Assembly: GCA_000469685.2 (NCBI GenBank)
Contig: LS997562.1
Coordinates: forward strand, 21,581,974-21,645,973
Direction of reading: 5' to 3'
Origin: Haemonchus contortus
Taxonomy: Eukaryota; Nematoda; Chromadorea; Rhabditida; Trichostrongylidae
DNA: 64,000 nt
This document shows, piece by piece, positions 36,401 through 48,400 of the stretch. The translations under genes and the position numbers were made by a program. Within the stretch, counting starts at the first letter, position 1; each line of letters starts with the position of its first letter. Under the pieces are notes generated by a model that did no database searches, was not told the DNA's origin, and was given only the letters and a program-made list of their open reading frames with translations.

Positions 36401-39400
36401 ATCCGGACAAAATTTCTGCGAAGAGGTGTCATGGTGTGGGCAGCAATTACTTCTCGTAAACTTCTTTATTTATGTTCCGAATGACTCAACTCTTCTGGTT
36501 ATCGATTCGTAATGCGCCATGCATTTCTTTCTTTGTGGCGTCAGAATCGGCAGTTGAACCCTCATGCGTAGGTTGATGCCCCGATTCACTCCAGTCAGAG
36601 CAGTCAGGCCTGGTCTAGTCGGGCACCAAATCGACCTTTTGCCCTGGCTGGCTAACAGCCTTGACTTGCATCCAGTGGGGAACGTGTGGGTACTCAGGAC
36701 AAGAAAGATTTGTGAAGGGAACAAGTAGTTTTTGGGTGCCAGTGAGCTGAAGAAGGCAGTCGTCGGCGCTCGGGGCACCATGTTGACCAGGAAATCATGG
36801 ACAGCTTTTACTTGGGGGACGGTCAAGTCGTGCGTCCGAGGGTGCGCGCGGCAAATTGCGCGGCGAAACCCATACCTATTCTGACGACTTTAGCGCCTAT
36901 TATTTAGGCCCAATTTCAAAGTACAGTAGAATAGTAGGATCAGCTGACCTTACTAATCTACCTTACTTCAGATTTGGGCCCCAGTGATGAGCGCTGGAGT
37001 CGTCCAAATTCGCCACGAACTTCGCCGCGCAATTTGCCGCGCGCACCCTCGGACGCACGACTTGACACACACCCCTTTTACTTCACTGAGGCAATCGTAT
37101 TTTGAGATAATATCAGGAATCAGGACCTCAATTAGTTAACAATCACGCAACGTCCCCTTCTTATTATCACTTAGCTGCTAATGAAATTGATTTGGTCAGT
37201 GGCTGTATTATTTGACAACACATGCAAAGTGACCTTTTCCAAAAAAAAGAACCGAAAATTGTACATGTTATTGAGGTGGACGAGGTGTTATTGCGGTCCG
37301 AGTAGGGCACAGTTTACAATTTCCATACTGAATCTTTTCCCTGAAATGTCCAGAAACGTGAGTTTCATTGAAGTTCATGGGTGGTTGTATCATTAGTGAA
37401 CGCAGTATGTGTCTGTTGGGGTACAGTATATACACGGTGTCCCAAAATTATTATGGGTGCCCACCCACTGCAATGTAATGCATAAGATTATAACGAAATT
37501 CTCCCAATGATCATAAGCAGAAAGGGGTTTTGTAACGATTCTCAGAACGTGTTTTATAACGTGTCTTTATTTTAGGCAATCTTTTAAGAAACCTTGAGGA
37601 GATCTGTTCAATCAAGTGCCTGCCTATCTCTCACTACTCATTTCCAGTAAGTTTTTCTTGAGAAACCGAAGAACCACAAACGGGAACACCAATCCCTTTC
37701 ACATAAAAAAGAATATTTCACTTGTCTATAAAGAAGTCCATGGTTAAATAAGCCTGGCAGGATGGGGACTTTCCTATTCGGCATATTTTCGTTGGAAACC
37801 CGATAGATAACGGTGGAGTACATACAAATCCCTCAATAGATTCCGGTATCCACTCAAGGCATATGTACGTACATATGCCGTAACGCCTGGGGGGCGCGCG
37901 ATTCACGCGTGACCCCATTAGAGCTCTTCGCGCACGCAGCATCGTTTCAGTACCTTTCTGTTGAGATGGACCAAATAAATGTGCAGTAGTCCACGGCTTC
38001 ACCATGAATAGAGCAAATCTCTTTACTATGGCAAAAAAGCCTCTTCGAAATTGAGAATACACCTCATAGGTCAACAATTTACTTGTCAAACGTTCAAAAT
38101 AAGAATAATTTCAAATTTTTCTATCCTAGTAAACGCAATCCACCTGTAAACGTGCATAGTTCGTCATTTCTTTACTTATTCTACTTATAAGTTCTTATAA
38201 CTCCCGTTATGATGGTAGGAATGATGTTTTAGCACGTTTTGTCCGATGACCTCATTATATTGACGCGTGAATCGCACCACACCCGTAACGCCTCAGTACT
38301 TCGAGCTGTTTAATGCCCATTCATTCAGCACAGTTTGCTCTTGTACCATCTAACACTGATCATTTCATCTTATCGCATTTTTTCTGCCAACTAACTTTAC
38401 GTGTTCTCAATGAAACAGAAGGGTAGAAATGTTTCACGTACCTGAAGACGTAGTATGGCTTATCAGAAGGCAAAACATTTTCTGTTTCCCATTCCAAAGA
38501 AAGTTCATCTCGATGCCTGGTATACTTCAGATTTTTTACAAGAATATCTGGCGCCTTCATTGAGGTACTAATGGGTGGTCCTTGATATAATCCAATCTTT
38601 GCTCTTACAGACACTGAGCGCAACTGACGGTCAAGCTCAAGAACCTGTAACAATAACTTCCACGGTGCTTTTTCAAAATGAAAACAACCAGACATACAGT
38701 TGTACAGTTTTCAACTTCTTCAGATGTTGTATTCGATATGTAAGTCAATCTGTAATTGTGTAAATTAAGGCTATATGATATAGTGCGCCTACAAAATAAC
38801 TACAATCAACCTGAGTTCACGAGTGTTTCTGGAACAATTCCTAGAGTGGTCACGTGGATGAGGATTGGCGAAAGCTCTATCACTACTTGAACTCTATTAT
38901 ATGTAATCATTCTCAGTTCAGTATCCTTCCTATTTATAGAGCAGCAACTTGGTGTGTCGGTTTTTTTGTTGGCTTTTTTCTATCTGTCCGTCCGTACAAA
39001 TTTATAATTACGACGAAGACAGTGATTCCTATTCATAGATAAAGCAATAACTTGATGGATAGGTCAATGGAGTAAAGCACTGCGGAGTGAAGCGAGTGAT
39101 TTGGAGTGAAGTGGGTACTTTAAAACCAATATTTTGATCGGTACTGGCATCCTGCTATGTATGTACGCAAAAATTCGGAGGTGATAATGCAGCTGTGAGC
39201 CTCCGCTCTTTTTCAATATTGAACGCAAGTGCGCAGATAAAGTTGCTTGACTTTGCGAGCCACAACTGACACCCAACTACATTTTCTAAGTATTGCGCAA
39301 AAGTAAGGGAGGAACCCCACGTAAGCCTGGCGACCGAATGGTAAAAACAAAGTGTGAAAGATTCGTTGAAAAAATGGTTGCTATGCAGTCATGTTGTGAT

Positions 39401-42400
39401 GTCGGAAGCACGACCAACTCCTTCCCATAACAGGAGAAAAAACGTCTCGTTTGAAAACTCATCCCAGGAACAGGAGAAACAGACTGTCACTAAAGCATAG
39501 GATCTCGATCACGTTGAGTGCGGCTCTAGAGTGAAAAGGCCACAATGGACCTAATGCACCACTAACGAGCCGTATGCATAATGGTCGGTATGGGAACATT
39601 TATACAAGCGCACCTAATTAAGGTAACCTGCACCCAAGCGCGAAACGATCTGAACTGGGTGCGAAGACCCTGTGGTCATTGTGCTGCCTGCATATCGTTA
39701 TTGATCGAGTTAGCTTACACACTTATGAGGATAATGACAGCAAGTAGTGAGGCTTCTCCAAAAAGTTCTCACTCATGCTCCCGAAGCTCAGATCAAAAAC
39801 TGTATGTTATGCTAGGAAACGTTCCTGAGCACAATTGACGATGACACTTTTACCAGATGTTATCAATGGACCTTTTCCTTAACAGAAATATCACTAGTCG
39901 AGTGTTCCACATAATTGGTGGTCGTGATCTAACAGCAAGAAACGAACAAAATCCTCACCTACTTTTCGTAATGCCACTAATGGGTCCCTATCACTGCCCT
40001 TACCACTCATTTTTGTCACCCTACTCTACCATCCCGTCTTATCGATTGAAACATACTGAACTGTCAAAGCTGCATCGTAAATACCAAAGGCGTTAAGCTC
40101 TTGAACGATAGATGGCTTTTGCTCTCTCAGACTCCTTATCTTCTCTTATAAGATATTATCGGTCCCTGTCACCAAGTACCTACGATCTCGCCATATCCTA
40201 GATAATTTATTAAACTGCCGAGGTTCCACTGCTAATTTAAAAGCTGTGTTTCTACTAAGTTTGAGCTCTTCAGGTTAACGGAAACAGAAGTTACGAATCT
40301 CCGCTCAAAAATTTACTCTGCGCAAACCCACCCTCTGTGGGAGGAGTCTGGCCATCCCACCTGTCATAAGCGTTTCCATAGTGCCGCTTGTAATCCTATC
40401 AAATTTCATCTCTCTTGGTCTACGTAAACAGGAGTTATGAATCTGCGGTCTAAACTTTCTATTGCGCACTCCTCGCCACCTATAGACAAAGTCCGCTCCT
40501 GCCAATTCTAATCCTTCCTTCTATACTCCTACCAAGTTTCAACGCTGTAACTCCAGTAAACAGGAGTTATGGAATTGCGGTCCAGAATTCCCATCCCGCA
40601 TGCTCCGCCCCCTGCAGGTGGAGCCTGGTCCTCCTTGTTGCCATGGGTACTCACATCCTGTCTCCTAAAATCCCACACCGAATTCGAGCTTTCTAGGTCC
40701 ACGGAAACAGTGGTTATGTTTCCGGCACACACACAAACACACAAAAACACACACATCCACACACAAACAAACAAACACACACACACGCAAACACACACAC
40801 ATACAGTACTCGCCGTAAGAACTCAAAAATTTGCGATAATACCGCGAGTTCGCGTCTTTTTCGTCTTTTCTTTATAAATCGCTTTAAAATAAATTAATCG
40901 AAGAGAAAAAATACCGTTGAACTCAGCTCATCGAGCTCTACAAGATGGTACCTTAAAATAATTGAAATGCTTCATTTTGGATTGCGCCATGCACTTGAGC
41001 TCCATCCGAAAAGTGATTGCATGCACATGGGGTACACGCTTTAGTCCTTAAAGGAGCTTATTGGTACCTGAAGATGATCTGTTCAGAACTTGCTTTGGAC
41101 TGCGCCACGCACTCGATTTTACTCAGTACAATGTGAAAGTGATTATTGGTTTTGTTCAGTCCGCATTGTTCCTTTTTTGGTTTCAAGGCTGTAGATAAGT
41201 GCATCTACGGTTTCTGCACTCAACACTCCTCTTTAACTTCGAACTTCATCAAGCCCAATTCATAAAACAGCGTTTTTTCCCTTTCCGCTGGGGGAAAAAC
41301 AATCATTAGATAGCACTTTTTACAGAGAATCTAACAGTATACAATTTAATTGCAAAAATTCGAGCGGCAAGGGGGAAAAACATAATTTTGTAATTTGGGC
41401 GTGACGATGAGCGAAGTTTGGAGCCATACCAAGAGAGAACTGTTCATCTTTGGTAAGGTGTACCATAGTAGCCTCGCAGAACACTAAGTTTAATCTTCAA
41501 TGGTGGATTGCCTGGCTGCCGTTTCCTCAGGTTCCAGAGAAAAACTCCTTCACAAATTGAAAAATGCAAAAAAAATCGACTCTTTATTTTGCCGTAAATT
41601 GATGTCATAATCTCAACCAAGCAGCTACGCACGCTATCGCGTGCGCTAGGAGCTCTAGCCATGAGAAACGGAGCCATATGAGCTGATTTTCATTATGGAC
41701 CTTTACCGGATTTATGAGTTTCCGCTCAAACTCCGCCCCCTGTAGGCGGAGTTTGAGCAGAAACCCACCATATTGCTCCTATCCTGTCGCCTGTACTCCT
41801 ACCAAGTTTGAACTCTCTAGGTCCACTGGGACAGTAGTTATGAATTTTCGCCCAAACCCCGCCCCTTGTGGGCGGAGTCTAGTTCCGCCTCCCGGCATAA
41901 GTTTTCCCACCATGGCGCCTGTTTTCTTACCAAGTTTGAACTTTCTAGGTCCATGGGAACTGGAGTTACGGATTTTCGTATATTTCTGTTCCTTCAGACC
42001 GTCTCAAAACTCCTTTTCAAACTGCCCCACATTCCCGCCCGCCATTACAGTAACCCGCCTCCTGCAGATCTTGCTCCCACTCGAACAATTATTCAAGCTA
42101 CCCCCCCCCCCTCCCACCTTTTCACCACCGCCCCTTCAGACCGCCTCAGAACTCCCATTCAAACTGCCCCACCTTCCCGCCACTACAGTACCTCTGTCCC
42201 CTGCAGATCTTACCCCCCACTAAAGTAATCATTAATCGATCCAACTCCCCCCCTTCTCGCCACTTCAGTAACCCGCCACCAGCAGATCTAATCCCCCATT
42301 CATATAATTACCATTCGAAAGCCTCTGAATTCCCGCCACTACCGTACCCTGCCGCATGCGCATCCAAACACGCCCTGCAGGAAACCGCTCAGAGACAGGC

Positions 42401-45400
42401 CTACTGCAGAAAGTGGTTGTGGAGAGAGGTTTGCGTCACGGGTTGTTCTATACATCATTCGATAGCATTTTTCACGGGGAATCTAGCAGTGTACAACGCA
42501 TTTGCAGAAAGACCAAGGGGAAGGGAAAAAAAACATTGTTTTATGAATCGGGCCTGACGAAGTTCGAAGTTTGGGGCCATACCAAGGGAGAAATTTTGAT
42601 CTATGATAGGGTGTACCATAACAGCCTCGCAGAATACAAAGTGTAGGCTATGACAGTGGAGTGCCTCGCTACCGCCTCCTCAGGTTTCGGAGAAAAATTC
42701 CTCCAAATATTGGAAAATGCCAAAAAAATCGACTTTCTTATTTGCCGTAAATTGATGTCATATTATCAATGGAACCTGTAAAGAGGAGTGTTGAGTGCAG
42801 AAACCGTAGATGCACTTATCTACAGCCTTGAAACCAAAAAAGGAACAATGGGGACTGAACAAAACCAATAATCACTTTCACATTGTACTGAGTAAGATCG
42901 AGTGCGTGGCGCAGTCCAAAGCAAGTTCTGAACAGATCATCTTCAGGTTCCAATAAGCTCCTTTAAGGACTAAAGCGTGTACCCCATGTGCATGCAATCA
43001 CTTTTCGGATGGAGCTCAAGTGCATGGCGCAATCCAAAATAAAGCATTTCAATTATTTTAAGGTATCATCTTGTAGAGCTCGATGAGCTGAGTTCATCGG
43101 TAATTTTTCTCTTCGATTAATTTATTTTAAAGCGATTTATAAAGAAAAGACGAAAAAGACGCGAACTCGCGGTATTATCGCAAATTTTTGAATTCTTACG
43201 GCGAGTACTGTACACCCACACACCCACCCACCCATAACGCTTAACGACTTATCTTGAAAATTGAACTTTCGAGGCGTTCAATTGTAACAAAAATTATCGT
43301 AGCGATTGTAGACCCTTAATCAGGGTGATGTCCTTCGCCCTCGATAAGTTGATATCCTATAAGTAGTGCATTGTACTCAATCAATTACTTATTTCACACA
43401 CTCAGATGTTCACTAATTTAGAGAACAGAAGCCTTCACAATAGAAACGAAATTAATTAAAATGGAGCAATAATGCAAACAGAAAGTATAGAAGTGTTCCC
43501 GTAAAATTCAAAATAAAGTGGAAGGACTCCCATCACAAAATGCATACTCTCTAGTGCTCGTAGCTAGAGAAGACGAATCTTGAGTCGTATTTGGTTTCAA
43601 GGCAAAAATGAGCTTTGTCTGTATGTGTTCGAAGAAAACAGACTAGTTCCATAAAAAAATCACGGTTTCTAGGCAATATTCCTGAAGAACAAGCATGACA
43701 TTTTCAGTACCACGTTCCTGAGCAATGTAATTTCTGTGCCGTAATTGTACCTCGGACAATGTTTTGCAACGGTGCTGACCATGCTAAAGTTGAGGTAATG
43801 TTGAAGTAAAGCTCTTGCTATTTTCTCAGAAACTAGATGAATTGCGAGCCTATTGGTTTGCTCATCTATAGTATATGATAACAGCTTCTTTGGAAACTCT
43901 TCATTCGACCGGTGAGAAAAGGATGCAGAGAAATAAGAACAGCAAGTTCCAGGGCTGCTTCATTGATATGTGAGCGTGACTCGATCAAAATAAGTGGAGC
44001 TTATAGACGAAATCAGTTGCGTGTTGATCAAAAAGAGAATTACACGGAAGAAACTCCTTTCAAATAGCCTTACAATTATTCCATACAACTTCTCGTGAAC
44101 GTGGATGTAGTCAAAAAAAAACAAACCTCAATACATAATGAGGCTTTTCGAAAGGCAGAATACCATCCACTTCCCATGTCAAATTAAATGTGCCGTTGAA
44201 AACGGTATATTTTAGATTTTTCACAAGAATGTCTGTCTTGCCGAACAGCTCCTCACTAAATGGTCCAATATATGAATCAACCTTCGCGCTTACGGCAACT
44301 GAGCGCATTCGGCGATCGAAATCTAGACTCTGTAAATAAGCATCACTCCTATTATGGTCGTTTTATGAAAGCACAGGAAGACATACAGCTGATGTGTGGT
44401 TCACAACTTTTTGAATGTGTGTATCAGAACCAAAGTTTGGTCTGCAAAAAAGTGATTCATTTAATGTTACGGTTACAGACAGACATGAAAAATGTCTAAT
44501 TACATGTGAGCTTGGTCGGATGTTGCGCTCTTCTAATCAACACTAGACCTACATAGCTTTGACGACTCGTTGAGTGCAAGCGTCAAAAATGGTTAAGGTA
44601 TCATGGATAAAAGCCGCGAAAGGAACCTCTAATGCAAGCTATTCTCAGTATAAAAAAGGCTGGTTCCGAGAGAAGCAACAGAAGGCGAGGTTTGGCCATA
44701 CGTATCGTCTAAATTCTGTACATTGTTTATACAGCAGCAGATAGCCTTGAGGCAAAAAGTGGCCTGGAGGATATCGGGTTGTAGCAGTTGTGCGACTCCA
44801 CTGTTCACGCAACTGAAGGAATAGCATTGAGGGGAAGAGATATCTATTCATAAACAAATCAGCAAGGAGGAAAAGAATCTGTCTGCACGACGGCTTTGTA
44901 GGCGCTCCGCCTGAAACATAGGGCTAATTCTTTGTCTTCGACAGGTCCTGAGCGCCCAATTCTAATTAGTTATGCCAAATTGGTATTCACTGCCACGCAA
45001 CATTATCTAACACGCACCTTTCTGCCTGTCTGTCTAGAATTCGGTATCACCTGGAGAAACACCTGGTCCGACTATAGCTAAGCACTTGAGAAATGGATCT
45101 TAGATAATATAATTATCTCTGTTGATGCGCCGCTCTTCATTGTGACGCACGCGATAGTATTCGCAGCTCAATGGGTAAGTCATACGTGACAAACAGGCCA
45201 AATATTGTCCAATTCCACATCACTTTTCAAGACGTATGCCTATTCTCTTCTATTTGACTCGACGTTTGAAGGGTATTGACTTATGAGTAGGCGGAGCGGT
45301 AATCTCGGTTTGGACGAGATTCACGTGTTCTGAAACGCTAATTTTCACTTGATGATTGAGCTGTTCAGCAAAAGTGGGACAGTCAGAATCGAGCGGCACG

Positions 45401-48400
45401 GGACTAACTTGATCTCAGAACAAGGTAATGGGTATGCGTACACATATGTAAAGATTGAGACAGTAATCTCGTTTTGCATGCCAACTCGAGAAGAGGATCA
45501 ATACTATTTTCAAGCTACCTAAAAGAACACAATTTGATTATTTCTCGCACACTCAAGACACTTCTTCTCACCTGTAATGGAGAATGGCGTGTGCCGGAAT
45601 TCGATGCTACTTCGACCTTTCATCTTACAAGGGAAGGACACTTGATCGCAGCGGCCATTCAACATGAGATGCATACCGCCGTAGGTGGTTCCCAATGCTG
45701 ATCTCAAATTTGTGTTTCAAATCTGCTAAACGATACTGGGAACGAAGTTACGGGACCAGTTCCTCCCTGTGTTATACCACTGCAATAAACGGATCACCGG
45801 GACGGGCAAAGACCTTACCTGTGCAACGGTGGCCTGGCGGGTAGTGTGGTGGGCTGGTAGGCACGACATCAAGGTTCGACCCCTTGATGCATGCGTTCGT
45901 TTTGCTTTTCCATAAAATGTGTTCTAAACGGTTGCAAAACTTTTTTTTTAGGCTCAATATCGGCCATCTAAGAAGCGAACTCCTATCTCAGGAATATGAG
46001 GGAATAGTCAACCAACAAATTTTTTTACCTCAGCTGACCGAATATATACGCCTCTCTACCTCCGAATATTCAAGATGGTGTTTCGAAATCTTCGGCATTT
46101 TCTGCACTTCCGGTTGACGGAGTTCGGACGGCTTATCCGGTCACAGCCCTTTTGGGAGGGATACGGTTCATACATTCTACTAATACTGTCTGCGCTCCCG
46201 AAGCGGTGGTACTGGTTAACTCGTATTGTTGAAGAACTACTGTAGAACAATAGTCTATCGCTTTGTATGCACGCACGATTATCCACCAATTCTTGAGGTG
46301 AACACTTTTCCAAGAAGCTCTTCTATGAGGTAAATGTGGAGGTGCGGTGGTACATGATGCTGCGGCTGTACTCAAGACCCTGAATTCGCCTACAACTTGC
46401 CTTGAACTTGAAATGATACAAAACGTGTCTTTCATGTACGAGGATATGCGGCTGCTTCTGACACTCGAACTGTGGCTACGGAATTTCCATCGTCGCAGTC
46501 ATCATCAGGCGACCGTAGAGGATCATTGTGACCGCCTTTCACGAACTCGACTTCCTCGTAGTGGATAATGGAACTGTTTTCATAGCATCGAGTAGAACGC
46601 TTCAAAAGCTCTTTATTACCGCCTCTTCCCATATGGCGCCCACGTTACGCTTCGAGAACGAAAGTCCTCCAGCAAATGTGATGGCACTACCTTCGGCCAG
46701 AATATTTTGTGGTAACATGCTGAAGAGCATTTGATCCGATGAATCAATTTGAACCATCTTCCTTGAAGCCTCTGAAGTCCATTTTGAGCAATAGTTTAGA
46801 ATTCCTCTTCTGTTCGAGTGAGCTCCAACCTGATTGGGCTGGTGAAAGGCAAAAAAAACTTCCACTGTAATACTTTACCAGTGTTCCTGAAGTGTGGGTT
46901 CGCTCTTCAGATGACCAATATTGAGCCCAGAAAACGTTTTGCAAGCGTTAAGGACACATTTTACGGAAAAGCAAGACGAACGCATGCACCAAGGAATCAA
47001 ACCTTGATTTCATGTCTACTAGACCACCACACTACCCGGTAGGTCACCGTTGCACAGGTAAGGTCTTTACCCGGCTCGGTGATCCGTTCATTGCAGTGGT
47101 ATGAGAGACGGGGGTTAGAAACGATTTTGGGTGATCGATTCGCCGCACGCGGCTGTCGCAGACCACTCATTCGCCGTTATTACAGCTCTAGCGTTCTTCA
47201 TACAGCTCAATCTATATGCGATCATTATTTTATGCATAATTCTACTATTAGTACTTTTGTTCTTGTATTTCTTACCTACTGCTGAATCCTGCTACGTTCC
47301 CACGCGCGCGACGCCCCTCTCACCGCGACGCGACCATTTCGTTCCTAATGCACCACACCCGTAAAATACAGGGAGAAACTGGTCCCGTAACTTTGTTCCC
47401 AGAATCGTTTAGCAGATTTGAGATCAGCGTTTGCAACCACTTACGGTGGTATACATCTCATCATGAATGGTGCGACCAAGTATCACTTGTTAGATTAAAG
47501 TGATTAGCGACAGGGTCCCGACCAATAAACCAGATCCCTTTCATAGATGGAAGCATTGACTTCTTATAGCAGTTTGCTTGCTGTTCTCTAGGTCTGCTAT
47601 GGAATCGATCTATTGTTCTGTCGTTCTGCCGATTTAAGTTCCTGCCTGCATGTCTGTCCGTCCGCAGAAAGTCCAGCACTGTGATAAAGGCAGTGATTTC
47701 GAAAACATGACTTCGAATAGAACTGGTAACAGTCGATAGTATTTCCCGAAGGTTGTTAGGTTTTCCTTCCCTACGCTGCGTATAATTGTTTTGGACCGAT
47801 CGTGCTGTACTTGGCCAGAGAGATCTGGTTTTCCACAACGTTTCTTTCTACACAGGACTGTCGTGAAAGGCGGATGAAAGCCCTCTCCAGGTTGAGGAAT
47901 GCTAGGAACTGCATTTCTTTCGATATTTCTCCGTCACTTGTTCAGTCATGAAGATGACATCTGTGTAGACCTTTCTGGCGTGATGGCGAACTGCTCCTGT
48001 GACATCGCGATCAGTTTCCTCAATCTTGGCAACGCTTGATAGATTCATGTGCACAGCCAACCTGATCCCACGGTCATTAGAACGCTCCATCGCATCCCTA
48101 TCCTGCTTGAAGAAGAGAACAATAGTACCGCTCCTCTACACGCCTGATATTCTTCTCTAGTGACCAGGGTGTTTGGAAACCGAGTGATCCACCCAGTTCG
48201 GTGCTCTCCGAACGCCTTTTATGCTTCACTTTGTAACCCATCGAAACAAGTTGCCTGCCAAATCCCCATCTACCCTAATGTTTGAGAACCTCACCTCCTG
48301 TCCAGAGAATGATGGCACCAGCCGTCGCCTATATTTAGGAGCTGTTTTTACAATAGGATTCTTCGTTTAGGAGTCTGTTTAAGCACTCTTTCCGCCTACA

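Noticed and set aside
41714..42228. Overlapping Pro-rich open frames
   Set aside because: They arise from a C-rich satellite core of the foldback element. No start context, splice sites or domains.
44645..44857. Candidate extra FN3 exon on -
   Set aside because: A tyrosine-rich stretch looked module-like, but no acceptor/donor pair keeps the phase, and the 51303-51169 exon already fills that place.
45836..45895. Second tRNA-like sequence
   Set aside because: Same reasoning, and it is one arm of a long inverted repeat, with its partner near 46990-47060.
46430..46865. Minus-strand open stretches in the 45.6-47.5 kb structure as extra FN3 exons
   Set aside because: They lack the module motifs, the fixed splice phases and usable donors, and they lie in the spacer of a repeat structure.
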